Shown here: piece by piece, positions 1 through 9,032 of the stretch
Layout of the letters: each line of letters begins with the position of its first letter
Position numbering within the stretch: position 1 is the first letter of the stretch
Assembly (NCBI GenBank): GCA_003001975.1
Contig: PVUG01000017.1
Location: forward strand, 1-64,000
Direction of reading: 5' to 3'
Origin: Martelella mediterranea
GTDB lineage: Bacteria; Pseudomonadota; Alphaproteobacteria; Rhizobiales; Rhizobiaceae
Length of the DNA stretch: 64,000 nucleotides
The notes under the pieces: model-generated
Seen by the model: only the letters and a program-made list of their open reading frames with translations
The model's database searches: none
Told to the model about the DNA's origin: nothing
Made by a program: the position numbers and the translations under genes

Positions 1-2
1 CC

Positions 3-344
3 GGCATCGCGGAGACAACCGCAGCCGCCCTGATTGCCACAATGCCCGAGCTCGGGACGCTGGATCGAAAGAAAGCAGCGGCACTGGCCGGCCTGGCACC
101 TCATCCAAACGAGAGCGGCAATAAAATCGGCTACCGGAGAATGCGCGGCGGAAGACCGGTCATGCGAACCATCCTGTTCATGCCGGCCATGCAGGCAGCC
201 TGTGGAAGAGGCGAGTTCGCCATCTTCTATAAACGCCTTGTCGAAGCCGGCAAAAAGCCAATCATTGCTATCGCCGCAGTCATGCGAAAAATCGTCGTAA
301 CCCTCAATGCAAGGTTCAGAGATCAAATCATCCAACAGAGTTGA
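3..344 (+). CDS. IS110-family transposase, C-terminal fragment (5' end outside window)
   Basis: The reading frame is open from the first bases and ends at a TGA at 342-344. The visible 113 residues match the C-terminal Transposase_20 region of IS110/IS116/IS902 transposases: a helix-hairpin-helix-like start (GIAETTAAALIATMPELG), then AALAGLAPHPNESG, RGGRPVMRTILFM and a closing AVMRKIVVTLNA. In this family the N-terminal DEDD catalytic domain would lie to the left of the window, so completeness cannot be judged. No terminal inverted repeat is visible, as expected for IS110, which usually lacks them. It is the only mobile-element gene in the window. Confidence 0.8.
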   Translation, partial: GIAETTAAALIATMPELGTLDRKKAAALAGLAPHPNESGNKIGYRRMRGGRPVMRTILFMPAMQAACGRGEFAIFYKRLVEAGKKPIIAIAAVMRKIVVTLNARFRDQIIQQS

Positions 345-393
345 TGACACCTGTGGGGAGGCTGGATGCGATACGAATTTCCGCGTTTCCGGC

Positions 394-437
394 TTTGTCA
401 GCAGTTTGACGGCACCTCGCGGGCGCCGTTTTTGCTT
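394..437 (-). terminator. Hairpin plus conserved 15-nt motif after the alpha-glucosidase gene
   Basis: Imperfect hairpin with arms at 409-416 and 422-429 and one A:C mismatch. On the plus strand it is followed by a T-run (429-433), so it could stop rightward transcription from the IS110 side. On the minus strand the glucosidase transcript reaches it about 20 nt after its stop codon and then runs into CAAACTGCTGACAAA (complement of 394-408), the motif that recurs at five other sites in this window. Confidence 0.55.
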
Positions 438-451
438 TGATCCGCAGTCAC

Positions 452-2131
452 TTACGCCGGAACTTTGAGAACCAGCGCCTCCCAAGGAAGAAGCGTCAGC
501 TCTTCGCTTGGCAGTGTTTCTTCGCGCCGGTCATCATTGCTGATCAGCACGTTCGCGCTTTCCATCCCGTCATGTTTCCACATCACAGGAACGCGGGAGA
601 AGTTGATCGCCGTGATCAGCCGTTCGCCATCAAGCCTGCGCTCGAAGGCGAATACTGCGTCGTGGTCGGGTGCCAGGTCCTCATAGGTGCCGTAGGTGAG
701 GGCAGGGGTTTCGTGGCGAAGGGCGATCAGTCTGCGGTAGTGATGATAGATCGAGTTTTCATCGGCCCGCGCGTCTTCGGCATTGATCTCGTCATAGTTC
801 GGATTGACGGCGAGCCATGGCTTTTCAGCGGTGGTGAAGCCTGCATTTTTCGACGCATCCCATTGCATTGGCGTGCGGGCATGGTCGCGGCTGACCTTGT
901 TGAGATTTTCAAGCAGTTCTTCCGCGCTCGCCTTGCCGGTGTCGACATAATCCTGCCGGAGCCCGCGCACCTCGATATCGTCGAACTGGTCGAGATCGGT
1001 GAACGGGTAGTTGACCATGCCGATTTCCTCGCCCTGATAGATGAACGGCGTGCCGCGCATGGTCAGCATCATGGTCGCCAGCGCCTTGGCCGAAAGCGCG
1101 CGGAATTCCGGGGCCGGATCGCCGAAATGGCTGACCGTGCGCGGCTGGTCGTGATTGCCGAGGAAGACGGTGTTCCAGCCGGTCATGCCGACGGCCTTGT
1201 CGAGCCGGTCGAAGGTCGCCTTCAGGTCTGTCAGCTTGCGCTCCTTCCAGTGCCAGCCATCGCGGTCGAGCATGACCACGGCGAAATTGAAGATCATGTT
1301 GAGTTCGTTACGCGCCTCGTCGACGAAGAGCGGCGTTTGCGCGTCGGAAACGCCGGCAGCCTCGCCCACGGTCATGCAGTCGTAATGCGAGAGCACTTCG
1401 CGGTTCATCTCCTGCAGATATTCATGCAGGCGCGGGCCGGAGGCATAGACCCGGCCGGGGTCCTTCATCTCCTCTTCCGTCAGGTCCGGAAAATCGAAAT
1501 TCTTGGAGATGAAGGGGATGACGTCCATGCGGAAGCCGGAGACGCCCTTGTCGAGCCAGAAGCGCATCAGGTCGTAGACTTGCGTGCGGACCTTCTCATT
1601 GTCCCAGTTGAGGTCGGGCTGTTTCTTTGCGAAATAATGCAGGTAGTAGTCGCCGGTCGCCGCGTCCTGTTCCCAGGCAGAGCCGCCGAAATAGGAAACG
1701 AAATTGTTGGGAACACCCTTCGCACCGTCACGCCAGATGTAATAGTCGCGCTTGTCGCTGTCGCGCGCGGACCGGCTTTCCACAAACCATTCATGCTCGT
1801 CGCTGGTGTGATTGACCACAAGATCGATGATCAGCCGCATGCCGCGCTTTTTGATTTCGGCAAGCAGCCGGTCGAAATCGGCCATGGTGCCGAACTCGGC
1901 CATCACCTTGTGGTAGTCGCGGATATCGTAGCCGTTATCGGCGTTCGGCGAATCGAAATGCGGAGACAGCCAGATGACATCGATGCCGAGCCCGGCGACA
2001 TGATCGAGCTTTTCGATAATGCCGGGAATGTCGCCGATGCCGTCGCCATTGGAATCGGCGAATGAACGTGGGTAGATCTGGTAGGCGACAGCCTCTTTCC
2101 ACCAGTGTCTGCTTTCAGCGGGTTGCGGCAT
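452..2131 (-). CDS. Alpha-glucosidase / oligo-1,6-glucosidase, GH13 family
   Basis: Cytoplasmic GH13 hydrolase of about 559 residues that releases glucose from short alpha-glucosides. The N-terminus WWKEAVAYQIYPRSF, conserved DLVVNHTSDEH, nucleophile region GFRMDVI (Asp ~203), acid/base region VGEAAG (Glu ~257) and transition-state stabiliser NHDQPR (Asp ~328) are all visible. The calcium-like loop DSNGDGIGD near residue 28 is typical of oligo-1,6-glucosidases and trehalulose hydrolases. I chose the start at 2131 because AGGGAGG lies 5 nt before that ATG; an in-frame ATG 18 nt upstream (2149) has no ribosome site. There is no signal peptide and no sugar ABC transporter next to it, so the substrate (maltose, sucrose, isomaltose) cannot be set. 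It is divergent from trp. Confidence 0.9.
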   Translation of the reverse strand: MPQPAESRHWWKEAVAYQIYPRSFADSNGDGIGDIPGIIEKLDHVAGLGIDVIWLSPHFDSPNADNGYDIRDYHKVMAEFGTMADFDRLLAEIKKRGMRLIIDLVVNHTSDEHEWFVESRSARDSDKRDYYIWRDGAKGVPNNFVSYFGGSAWEQDAATGDYYLHYFAKKQPDLNWDNEKVRTQVYDLMRFWLDKGVSGFRMDVIPFISKNFDFPDLTEEEMKDPGRVYASGPRLHEYLQEMNREVLSHYDCMTVGEAAGVSDAQTPLFVDEARNELNMIFNFAVVMLDRDGWHWKERKLTDLKATFDRLDKAVGMTGWNTVFLGNHDQPRTVSHFGDPAPEFRALSAKALATMMLTMRGTPFIYQGEEIGMVNYPFTDLDQFDDIEVRGLRQDYVDTGKASAEELLENLNKVSRDHARTPMQWDASKNAGFTTAEKPWLAVNPNYDEINAEDARADENSIYHHYRRLIALRHETPALTYGTYEDLAPDHDAVFAFERRLDGERLITAINFSRVPVMWKHDGMESANVLISNDDRREETLPSEELTLLPWEALVLKVPA

Positions 2132-2290
2132 GCCTGCCTCCCTTTTCATGCTTGGTTTTCAGTGTCTTTTAAGGTCCGGGTTATTCTCGCGCGCGCGTGA
2201 GGGCAAGCGTTGCCCGGTGAAATGTGTTTTTCATCCATGTACGTATGGATGCGCCAAAAGGCTGAGGTGAGGCGGCTGTTTTCTTGCCGC

Positions 2291-2319
2291 TTGCCAGCTC
2301 TGCCCGCTTGCGCTAGAAA
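2291..2319 (+). promoter_or_regulatory. Predicted sigma-70 type promoter of trpL-trpE(G)
   Basis: TTGCCA (2291-2296) and TAGAAA (2314-2319) are separated by 17 nt. Transcription starting about 7 nt after the -10 box would begin at or next to the ATG at 2326, giving a leaderless trpL transcript. This is inferred from spacing only. Confidence 0.5.
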
Positions 2320-2325
2320 GTTGCC

Positions 2326-2373
2326 ATGATCACGATTGAGATGAACATTGCTAACTGGTGGTGGGCTCGCTAA
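2326..2373 (+). CDS. trpL: trp operon leader peptide
   Basis: Fifteen codons, M-I-T-I-E-M-N-I-A-N-W-W-W-A-R, with three consecutive Trp codons (TGG TGG TGG at 2356-2364) and a TAA stop. An in-frame ATG at 2341 would give a 10-residue version. Tandem Trp codons followed by competing hairpins mark a ribosome-mediated attenuator: at low charged tRNA-Trp the ribosome stalls on these codons and the downstream terminator cannot form. The rhizobial trpE(G) attenuator of Sinorhizobium meliloti has the same plan, with a peptide ending WWWAR. No convincing Shine-Dalgarno precedes the ATG at 2326, which fits leaderless translation from the predicted start site. Confidence 0.88.
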   Translation: MITIEMNIANWWWAR

Positions 2374-2410
2374 AGGCGGCCGCGATCACGCATGTCTATC
2401 TGATCAGACA

Positions 2411-2440
2411 AAGCCGCCCTCAGACCGAGGCGGCTTTTTT
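2411..2440 (+). terminator. trp attenuator terminator
   Basis: Perfect 8-bp stem AAGCCGCC / GGCGGCTT around a 10-nt loop, ending in a run of six T. It sits between trpL and trpE(G) and shares its 5' arm with the alternative pairing to 2375-2380. Confidence 0.85.
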
Positions 2441-2539
2441 GCTATGTCGGGCCGCCTCCTTCCGGGGTCTAACGATTGATGTCGCGAGGAAGGGGACAAG
2501 CCCCGGTCTTCCGCGAAAAACAAGGTGGAGCAAACGACA

Positions 2540-4747
2540 ATGAGCCTTCATGAGCGGCCCGATGGCGGGGAGAGCTATCTGACCAAAGGCGGGGTGAAGA
2601 TCACCCGGACGCGACGGTTCGTACCCTATGGCGATTCCGTTTCAAGCTATATCGAACGGCTGGATGAGCGCCGTGGCGCGGTGCTGTCCTCCAATTACGA
2701 ATATCCGGGCCGTTATACCCGCTGGGATACCGCGGTCATCGATCCGCCGGTCGCGATCTCCTGTCATGGCCGGACGATGTGGCTCGAAGCCTTCAACGGC
2801 CGCGGCGAGGCTCTGCTGGCGCTGATTTTCCCGGTTCTCGATGGCCTCGATGAAGTCTCGATCGTTTCGCGCGATGACCGGCGGATCGACCTCAAGGTTG
2901 CCGAACCCGACCGCCAGTTCACCGAGGAAGAACGCTCCAAGGCGCCGACGGTGTTTACCGTGCTGCGGGCGATTGTCGATCTGTTCTATTCCGAGGAAGA
3001 TGCCAGCCTCGGCCTTTACGGCGCGTTTGGTTACGACCTCGCCTTCCAGTTCGACGCCATCAATCTGAAGCTGGAACGCCCCGACGACCAGCGCGATATG
3101 GTGCTGTTTCTGCCCGACGAAGTGCTGATGGTCGACAACCACGCCGCCAAGGCCTGGATCGACCATTATGAATTCGAAAAGGACGGGCTGACGACGGAAG
3201 GCCGGCCCGGCGATATCGCCCCGGAACCGTTCACCCCGTCCAACAGCCTGCCGCCGAAAAGCGATCACAAGCCGGGCGAATATGCCGAACTGGTGGTCAA
3301 GGCCAAGGAAAGCTTCGTGCGCGGCGACCTGTTCGAGGCGGTCCCGGGCCAGAAGTTCATGGAACGCTGCGCCACCAACCCCTCGGCGATCTCCAAGCGG
3401 TTGAAGGCAACCAATCCGTCGCCCTATTCCTTCTTCATCAATCTCGGCAATCAGGAATATCTGATCGGCGCATCGCCGGAAATGTTCGTGCGCGTTACCG
3501 GCAGGCGGGTCGAGACCTGCCCGATTTCCGGCACGATCAAACGCGGCGAGGACCCGATCGCCGACAGCCAGCAGATCCTGAAACTGCTGAACTCGCAGAA
3601 GGACGAATCGGAACTGACCATGTGTTCCGATGTCGACCGCAACGACAAGAGCCGGGTCTGTGAGCCGGGTTCGGTCAAGGTCATCGGCCGTCGCCAGATC
3701 GAGATGTATTCGCGCCTCATCCACACCGTCGATCATATCGAGGGCCGGTTGCGCGCGGGCATGGATGCCTTCGACGCTTTCCTCAGCCACGCCTGGGCGG
3801 TGACGGTCACCGGCGCGCCGAAGCTCTGGGCCATGCGGTTCATCGAAAACCATGAGAAAAGCCCGCGCGCCTGGTATGGCGGGGCCATCGGCATGGTCGG
3901 CTTCAACGGCGACATGAATACCGGCCTGACGTTGAGGACCATCCGCGTCAAGCAGGGCGTTGCGGAAGTGCGCGCCGGGGCCACGCTGCTTTATGATTCC
4001 AACCCGCAAGAAGAAGAAGCGGAGACCGAATTGAAGGCTTCAGCCATGCTTGCCGCCATTCGCGAGGCGGAAACCGGAAAACTGGAACCGGCTGCACGCT
4101 CTGTCTCCAGGGCAGGGACCGGGCTCAAGATCCTGCTCGTCGACCACGAGGACAGTTTCGTCCACACGCTGGCCAATTACTTCCGCCAGACGGGGGCCGA
4201 GGTTTCCACCGTGCGCTCGCCGGTGGCAGACGAGACCTTCGACCGGGTCAATCCCGATCTGGTCGTGTTGTCGCCGGGGCCGGGCAGCCCGAAGGATTTC
4301 GACACCAAGGCCACCATCAAGAAGGCGCGCAGCCGTGATCTGCCGATCTTCGGTGTCTGCCTTGGCCTTCAGGCGCTGGCGGAAGCCTATGGCGGGTCTC
4401 TGCGTCAGCTTGCCGTGCCGATGCATGGCAAGCCGTCGCGTATCCGCATTCTCGAGCATGGACGGATTTTCGACGGCCTGCCGGGCGAAATCACCGTCGG
4501 CCGCTATCACTCGATCTTCGCCGACGCCGTCGAGCTTCCGACTGATTTCATGATTTCTGCGGAAACCGATGACGGCATTGTCATGGGGATCGAGCATGTC
4601 AGCGAGCCGGTGGCAGCCGTCCAGTTCCACCCCGAATCGATCATGACGCTTGGCGGCGATGCCGGCATGCGGATCATCGAAAATGTCGTGGGCCGGCTGA
4701 CCGGCCGGTCCGGCGAGGCGCTTTCCGGGCGAAGGGCTGCCGGCTGA
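2540..4747 (+). CDS. trpE(G): Anthranilate synthase, fused TrpE-TrpG
   Basis: First step of tryptophan synthesis: chorismate plus glutamine to anthranilate, pyruvate and glutamate. The fusion has 735 residues. The TrpE part (about 1-525) carries the feedback-site-like segment [14 protein letters not shown] and the chorismate-binding blocks [19 protein letters not shown] and [11 protein letters not shown]. The TrpG glutaminase part (from about 532) starts [18 protein letters not shown] and has nucleophile Cys607 in GVCLGLQ plus His697 and Glu699 in FHPESI. The fusion is characteristic of Rhizobiales. The start at 2540 is chosen for the upstream AGGTGGAG; an in-frame GTG at 2525 lies inside that ribosome site. 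Expression is controlled by the attenuator just upstream; feedback inhibition by Trp is known for the S. meliloti enzyme. Confidence 0.97.
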   Translation: MSLHERPDGGESYLTKGGVKITRTRRFVPYGDSVSSYIERLDERRGAVLSSNYEYPGRYTRWDTAVIDPPVAISCHGRTMWLEAFNGRGEALLALIFPVLDGLDEVSIVSRDDRRIDLKVAEPDRQFTEEERSKAPTVFTVLRAIVDLFYSEEDASLGLYGAFGYDLAFQFDAINLKLERPDDQRDMVLFLPDEVLMVDNHAAKAWIDHYEFEKDGLTTEGRPGDIAPEPFTPSNSLPPKSDHKPGEYAELVVKAKESFVRGDLFEAVPGQKFMERCATNPSAISKRLKATNPSPYSFFINLGNQEYLIGASPEMFVRVTGRRVETCPISGTIKRGEDPIADSQQILKLLNSQKDESELTMCSDVDRNDKSRVCEPGSVKVIGRRQIEMYSRLIHTVDHIEGRLRAGMDAFDAFLSHAWAVTVTGAPKLWAMRFIENHEKSPRAWYGGAIGMVGFNGDMNTGLTLRTIRVKQGVAEVRAGATLLYDSNPQEEEAETELKASAMLAAIREAETGKLEPAARSVSRAGTGLKILLVDHEDSFVHTLANYFRQTGAEVSTVRSPVADETFDRVNPDLVVLSPGPGSPKDFDTKATIKKARSRDLPIFGVCLGLQALAEAYGGSLRQLAVPMHGKPSRIRILEHGRIFDGLPGEITVGRYHSIFADAVELPTDFMISAETDDGIVMGIEHVSEPVAAVQFHPESIMTLGGDAGMRIIENVVGRLTGRSGEALSGRRAAG

Positions 4748-4849
4748 AGTCTGTCTTGCCATTGTCGTGACAAGGCGTTAGCAAACCGATGAGGCCAGTT
4801 CGGCGGATGCGCGGCCGGCCTTGTCATTCAAGCGAAACGGGACAATCCA

Positions 4850-5770
4850 ATGACTGGTGGTCATGCACAAGGCGACGGCGCAAGCCGCACGCGAACACTG
4901 GCATTCTGGACGATACCGCTCTCGCTCCTGGTTCTGTCGATCAAGCTTCTGGCCTGGTACGTCACCGGCTCGGTGGCATTGCTTTCCGACGGGCTGGAAT
5001 CGATCGTCAACGTGGTGGCTTCGATCGCAACCTTCGTTGCGATCGTCTACGCATCGAAGCCCGCCGACCATGACCATCAGTTTGGTCATCACAAGGCCGA
5101 ATATATCTCTGCCGTTGTCGAGGGCGTGGCCATTGTCGTTGCGGCATTGCTGATCTTTCGCGAGGCCTTCGGCGAAGTTTTCCATCCGGTCATGCCCACC
5201 GATGTCGGCCTCGGCCTTGCCGTCAATATCGTGGCGAGCCTGATCAACGGCGTCTGGGCCTATGTGCTGATCAGGGCAGGGCAGAGCCTGCGCTCTCCGG
5301 CAATGGTGGCCGACGGCAAGCATATCCGCACCGACGTCGTGACCTCCGTCGGCGTTGTCGTCGGGCTGGGCGTTGCTCTTGCCACGGGCTATGCGATCTT
5401 CGATCCGCTGATCGCGCTGCTGGTCGCGGCCCACATTCTCTATACCGGCTGGCGGTTGATTGCCGAATCCGTCGGCGGGCTGATGGATGTGGCGCTGACC
5501 AATGATGAGGAAGACGCGATCCGTCAGGCAATCCGCGAAAACGCCGAGGGGTCGCTCGGCGTGCATGACCTGAAAACGCGTCGTGCTGGTTCTGCGGCCT
5601 TCATCGACTTTCATCTGGTGGTGCACGAAACCATGCCGGTTGGCGAAGCGCACGATATCTGCGACCGTCTCGAGGCCGCCATCAAGAAGGCGATCCCGGG
5701 GGCTTCCCTGGCCATTCATGTCGAGCCGGAAGGCGAAAAACCGCACGGCGTGCGGGTCAGGATCAACTGA
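4850..5770 (+). CDS. Cation diffusion facilitator (CDF) metal efflux protein
   Basis: Inner-membrane proton-coupled exporter of a divalent metal (Zn, Fe, Mn or Co class), 306 residues, usual family length. About six membrane segments are visible, followed by a cytoplasmic C-terminal domain from about residue 215. The transport site is partly visible: Asp47 in LLSDGLES (TM2) and His158/Asp162 in DGKHIRTD (TM5). Compared with E. coli FieF the second TM2 Asp is replaced by Ser51, so the metal cannot be assigned by motif. A His-rich stretch HDHQFGHH (74-81) follows TM2. queF begins 11 nt downstream and is probably co-transcribed. Confidence 0.9.
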   Translation: MTGGHAQGDGASRTRTLAFWTIPLSLLVLSIKLLAWYVTGSVALLSDGLESIVNVVASIATFVAIVYASKPADHDHQFGHHKAEYISAVVEGVAIVVAALLIFREAFGEVFHPVMPTDVGLGLAVNIVASLINGVWAYVLIRAGQSLRSPAMVADGKHIRTDVVTSVGVVVGLGVALATGYAIFDPLIALLVAAHILYTGWRLIAESVGGLMDVALTNDEEDAIRQAIRENAEGSLGVHDLKTRRAGSAAFIDFHLVVHETMPVGEAHDICDRLEAAIKKAIPGASLAIHVEPEGEKPHGVRVRIN

Positions 5771-5781
5771 AAGGAAGACCG

Positions 5782-6246
5782 ATGGTCAAAACAGATGTTT
5801 CCGGCCTGTCTCAACTCGGGCAGGCTGTCGATGCGCCGTCCTCACCGGAAGAGGCAAAGCTTGAAAAAGTGCCGTTCAGCGAAGCCGGAACGGATTTCGT
5901 GGTGCGCTTCACCGCACCCGAATTCACCTCGCTCTGCCCGATGACCGGCCAGCCCGATTTCGCCCATATCGTCATTGACTATATTCCGGGTGAATGGCTG
6001 GTCGAATCGAAGTCGCTGAAACTGTTTCTGCATTCCTTCCGCAATCACGGCGCCTTTCACGAGGACTGCTCGATCTATATCGCCAAACGCATCGTCGCAC
6101 TGCTGGAGCCGAAATGGCTGCGTATCGGCGCTTACTGGTACCCGCGCGGCGGCATTCCCATCGACGTTTTCTGGCAGACTGGCGCACCGCCCGAAGGCGT
6201 CTGGCTGCCCGATCAGGGCGTGGCGCCCTATCGCGGGCGCGGGTGA
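5782..6246 (+). CDS. queF: NADPH-dependent 7-cyano-7-deazaguanine reductase
   Basis: Reduces preQ0 to preQ1 in queuosine biosynthesis. At 154 residues it is the short, unimodular QueF type. The active-site Cys52 and Asp59 sit in [11 protein letters not shown], and the QueF signature ESKSLKLFL starts at Glu75. A ribosome site AAGGAAG precedes the ATG. It follows the CDF gene by 11 nt and is closed by a hairpin terminator at 6254-6281. The other que genes are not in the window. Confidence 0.95.
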   Translation: MVKTDVSGLSQLGQAVDAPSSPEEAKLEKVPFSEAGTDFVVRFTAPEFTSLCPMTGQPDFAHIVIDYIPGEWLVESKSLKLFLHSFRNHGAFHEDCSIYIAKRIVALLEPKWLRIGAYWYPRGGIPIDVFWQTGAPPEGVWLPDQGVAPYRGRG

Positions 6247-6253
6247 ACACAAA

Positions 6254-6285
6254 AAAGGCGGCCCCGCACGGAGCCGCCTTTCGCA
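6254..6285. terminator. Bidirectional terminator between queF and the HupE/UreJ-like gene
   Basis: AAAGGCGGC (6254-6262) pairs with GCCGCCTTT (6273-6281), with A-rich sequence on the left and T-rich on the right. It lies between two convergent genes, so it can end both transcripts. Confidence 0.8.
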
Positions 6286-6303
6286 TATATGGATGTAAAT
6301 GTT

Positions 6304-6891
6304 TCAGCCGGCCATCATGGCAATGCCGGCAAGCGCGGTGGCCGCACCCAGAATGCGCGACAGCGTCATGCCGCCGAAGCGGTTGAGGCTGATGCCGAGG
6401 CCGACGCCGGCGGCATGCAGAAGCGCCGTACCGGCCATGAAGCCGAGACCGAAGGTGACTGCCCCTGCGCCGCCGAGTTCCGTGCCATGGGCAAAACCGT
6501 GGAACAGCGCGAAAACGGCAACGACGGCGGCGGAAACCGGGGTCGGCACCTTGACGGCAAGCGCCACCAGCAGACCGAGGCCGACGACGGACGCGAGAAT
6601 GGCGGGTTCGACGAAGGGCAGGGATGCGCCGCCAAGCGCCAGCGCAAAGCCGATGCCCATGGTGATGACAAAGGTCGCCGGTACGATCAGCATCGCCCGT
6701 CCGCCGATCATCGCCGCCCAGATGCCGACGGCAACCATCGCCAGAATATGGTCGGCGCCGAAGAGCGGGTGCGAGAAACCGGCCATGAACGAGCCGTGCT
6801 CGGCCGGGTTCAGGTGGGCAAAGGCCGGTGCTGCGGCTGCGAGAAGAAGGCCGGCGGAAAGGCCGGCGCGTTTGGCGATGCGCTTGAACAT
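6304..6891 (-). CDS. HupE/UreJ family membrane protein (putative metal permease)
   Basis: A 195-residue membrane protein with a signal-peptide-like start (LLLAAAAPAFA, cleavage near residue 25) followed by the family box GFSHPLFGADHILAM and a second box FHGFAHGTEL. Histidines and acidic residues in these boxes are thought to bind Ni in HupE and UreJ. About six membrane segments are predictable. No urease or hydrogenase genes are nearby, so the cargo (Ni or Co) is unknown. The ribosome site GAGGG lies 5 nt before the ATG. Confidence 0.88.
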   Translation of the reverse strand: MFKRIAKRAGLSAGLLLAAAAPAFAHLNPAEHGSFMAGFSHPLFGADHILAMVAVGIWAAMIGGRAMLIVPATFVITMGIGFALALGGASLPFVEPAILASVVGLGLLVALAVKVPTPVSAAVVAVFALFHGFAHGTELGGAGAVTFGLGFMAGTALLHAAGVGLGISLNRFGGMTLSRILGAATALAGIAMMAG

Positions 6892-7000
6892 TGTTCCCTC
6901 TTTTGGTGGATGCGCGGATAGCGCGCATGAAAATCAGCAATGGCAATGCTATCGCCGCCGGTCCGTTTTTGTCTACACGGAAAATGACGTATGGACTGAC

Positions 7001-7032
7001 GAAAAAGGCTGCCCGGAAAAACCGGACAGCCT
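7001..7032 (-). terminator. Terminator of the aldo/keto reductase gene
   Basis: Arms at 7007-7017 and 7023-7032 around a short A-rich loop. On the minus strand the hairpin is followed by TTTTTC. It lies just after the stop codon of the gene at 7059-8099. Confidence 0.8.
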
Positions 7033-7058
7033 GAAAGAAGGCAAACGTATTGCTTTGC

Positions 7059-8099
7059 TTATTTCGGAACGCGCGGCGGTGACACGGTTTCGCCGCCGGA
7101 CTGCCGCTCGAGCATCCAGCCGGGATATTCACGCGGCAGTGCGGAAACAGCGTCGAGCCGTTCCATCTCCGCCGCCGTCAGTTCGACATCGGTTGAGCTG
7201 ATATTGTCCTTCAGCTGATCCGGCCGTTTGGCGCCGACGATGACGCTGGTGACTGCAGGCTGGTAGAGCAGCCAGGCAAGCGCGATCTGCGCTACCGAGA
7301 CGCCCTTGGCATCCGCGATCTCGCGCATCACGTCGATGGTCGCAAAGCCGCGTTCCTTGTCGATGGGCGGGAAGTCGAATTCGACACGCCGGCCTTCGCC
7401 GTCGGTCTGGTTGTTGCGGTCGTATTTGCCGGAGAGGAAGCCGCCGGCAAGCGGCGACCAGACCATCAGCCCGACGCCCTCGGATTTCAGCATCGGCACG
7501 ATCTCGCGTTCGAGGTCGCGCCCGGCAATGGTGTAATAGGCCTGCAGCGACTGGAAAGAGGCAAGCCCCTTGCGTTCCGAAATACCGAGCGCCTTGGCGA
7601 TCTGCCATGCCGCCCAGTTGGACACGCCGACATAGCGCACGTGCCCATGACGGACGAGCGTGTCCAGCGCCTCAAGCGTCTCCTCGATCGGTGTGGTGTT
7701 GTCGAAACCGTGAAGCTGGTAGAGGTCGATATGGTCGGTCTGCAGCCGCGACAGGCTGTTCTTGACCTGCTCCATGATGTGGTAGCGCGACGAGCCCCGG
7801 CTGTTCGGCCCTTCGCCCATGCCGCCGAACACCTTGGTGGCGATCACCACTTCGTCGCGCGGGATGCCGAGATTCTTGATGGCCTGGCCGGTGATCTTTT
7901 CCGACAGGCCCTCGGAATAGACATTCGCCGTATCGATGAAATTGATGCCTGAATCGATTGCCATCTTGACCAGTTCTTCAGAGGCGCTCTGGTCGAGTTC
8001 GCCGATGGCTGTCCACATGCCCCTGCCGCCGAAGGTCATGGTGCCGAGGCAGAGTTCGGAAACTTTCAGGCCGGATTTTCCAAGTCGGTTGTAACGCAC
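7059..8099 (-). CDS. Aldo/keto reductase
   Basis: NADPH-dependent TIM-barrel oxidoreductase of 346 residues. The catalytic tetrad is visible: Asp56 and Tyr61 in FIDTANVYSEG, Lys89 in VIATKVF and His130 in LYQLHGFD. The overall pattern (GTMTFGG, WSPLAGGFLSGKYDR, VGAKRPDQLKDN) is that of the YajO/Tas-like AKR group acting on aldehydes or ketones. The physiological substrate is not evident. It is a single gene with its own terminator, divergent from the clpP paralog. Confidence 0.92.
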   Translation of the reverse strand: MRYNRLGKSGLKVSELCLGTMTFGGRGMWTAIGELDQSASEELVKMAIDSGINFIDTANVYSEGLSEKITGQAIKNLGIPRDEVVIATKVFGGMGEGPNSRGSSRYHIMEQVKNSLSRLQTDHIDLYQLHGFDNTTPIEETLEALDTLVRHGHVRYVGVSNWAAWQIAKALGISERKGLASFQSLQAYYTIAGRDLEREIVPMLKSEGVGLMVWSPLAGGFLSGKYDRNNQTDGEGRRVEFDFPPIDKERGFATIDVMREIADAKGVSVAQIALAWLLYQPAVTSVIVGAKRPDQLKDNISSTDVELTAAEMERLDAVSALPREYPGWMLERQSGGETVSPPRVPK

Positions 8100-8358
8100 G
8101 GTCCTGTCCTTTCAGATTTTTATGAATGGCCGGTTTTGCCGCAAATGACTGTTCAGCGATTTCGGGCAAAACGGATCGGATGTGCCGGGCCGGGGTCCGG
8201 TAAGGATTGACTGTCAGGACGTGGGGCCCGTGCGTCGCTGTTTCAAGGCGCATACGGCGATTTGCTGCGTGTCGGCATTCGGAATGGCCGGAGACATTGT
8301 ATTGACCGGATATTCGCATTAAGTCGGGTAACTGAAACCTGATTCCTGGAGATGCCGA
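8100..8358. other. Divergent intergenic region between aldo/keto reductase and clpP paralog
   Basis: 259 nt that must hold promoters for both flanking genes. I see no clear operator palindrome and no RNA gene. A ribosome site (CTGGAG) lies just before 8359. Confidence 0.4.
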
Positions 8359-8940
8359 ATGAGCGACGAAGAAGACGACAAGAAGACCGAACTGCCCCTG
8401 GGCAAGGAAGCCGAAGCCAATTTGTTCAAGTCGCGGTCGATCTTCATCTACGGCCCGATCACGCAGGAACTCGCCCAGCGCGTCTGCTCGCAGCTGGTGG
8501 CGATGGCTGCCGTATCCGATGAGGATATCCGCGTATTCGTGAATTCGCCGGGCGGCCATGTGGAATCGGGTGACTCGATCCACGACATGATCAAATTCAT
8601 CAAGCCGAAGGTCATCATGATCGGTTCGGGCTGGGTCGCATCTGCCGGTGCGCTGATCTATGCAGCCTCGCCCAAGGAGCAGCGCATCTGCCTGCCCAAT
8701 ACCCGCTTCCTGCTGCACCAGCCCTCCGGCGGCACCCGCGGCCCGGCATCCGATATCGAAATTCAGGCCCGTGAAATCATCAAGATGAACGAGCGCCTGA
8801 TCAAGATTTTCTCCGACGCCACCGGTCAGCCGGCAGAGAAGATCGCCAAGGATATCGATCGCGACTACTGGCTATCCGCCGACGAGGCGATCGAATACGG
8901 CCTCGTATCGCGCATTATCACCAGCCAGGACGAAATCTGA
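8359..8940 (+). CDS. ClpP-family serine protease paralog (ClpP2-like)
   Basis: Peptidase S14 subunit of 193 residues. The catalytic triad aligns by spacing with E. coli ClpP: Ser95 in WVASAGAL, His120 in LLHQPSGG and Asp169 in the DRDYWLSA block, with [10 protein letters not shown] near 66. The N-terminus is charged (DEEDDKKTE) and lacks a recognisable propeptide. The Ser motif differs from the canonical GQAASMGA of the main ClpP, and the gene is not next to clpX or lon as the principal rhizobial clpP is. It is therefore probably one of the extra ClpP copies known in Rhizobiales. It may form mixed or separate tetradecamers; its partner ATPase is unknown. Confidence 0.88.
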   Translation: MSDEEDDKKTELPLGKEAEANLFKSRSIFIYGPITQELAQRVCSQLVAMAAVSDEDIRVFVNSPGGHVESGDSIHDMIKFIKPKVIMIGSGWVASAGALIYAASPKEQRICLPNTRFLLHQPSGGTRGPASDIEIQAREIIKMNERLIKIFSDATGQPAEKIAKDIDRDYWLSADEAIEYGLVSRIITSQDEI

Positions 8941-8951
8941 TCCTGTCTGCC

Positions 8952-8996
8952 GGCCGCAAGTGCTGAGCCGTAGAGGTTCATGTCACTGCGGCCTTT
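8952..8996 (+). terminator. Terminator-like hairpin after the clpP paralog
   Basis: GGCCGCAAGTG (8952-8962) pairs with CACTGCGGCC (8984-8993) with one bulged A, followed by TTT. The 21-nt loop is long, so the assignment is moderate. Confidence 0.5.
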
Positions 8997-9004
8997 CCTC
9001 AGGT

Positions 9005-9032
9005 GTCATGCCCGGATTTGATCCGGGCATCC
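9005..9032. repeat. Dispersed palindromic repeat unit
   Basis: GTCATGCCCGGATTTGATCC and the following eight bases form 10-bp arms around TTG. It belongs to the same class (YTTGA or related centre, GTCAT edge) as units at 25182, 25404, 34531, 34627, 41942 and 42026. Confidence 0.65.

Larger units (their letters stand above)
2326..2440 (+). ncRNA. trp attenuator RNA (rnTrpL-like)
   Basis: The stretch from the predicted transcription start to the T-run is about 115 nt. It holds trpL, a GGCGGC segment (2375-2380) that can pair with GCCGCC (2413-2418), and the terminator arm GGCGGC (2429-2434) competing for the same GCCGCC. In S. meliloti the prematurely ended transcript is a trans-acting sRNA called rnTrpL; whether this one also acts in trans is inference. 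Confidence 0.6.

Noticed and set aside
437-2065. A 542-codon plus-strand frame opposite the alpha-glucosidase gene
   Set aside because: It mirrors the GH13 coding frame; the minus-strand protein has all catalytic motifs and a ribosome site.
2642-4009. A 455-codon minus-strand frame inside trpE(G)
   Set aside because: Antisense shadow of a GC-rich gene; composition is His/Asp/Arg-rich with no recognisable motif.
5972-7132. A 386-codon minus-strand frame overlapping queF, the HupE gene and the reductase end
   Set aside because: It covers two convincing genes in other frames and a terminator; Arg/Pro-rich composition is typical of out-of-frame GC-rich DNA.
7059-8099. Aldo/keto reductase considered as part of the queF-CDF operon
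   Set aside because: Opposite strand with its own terminator.
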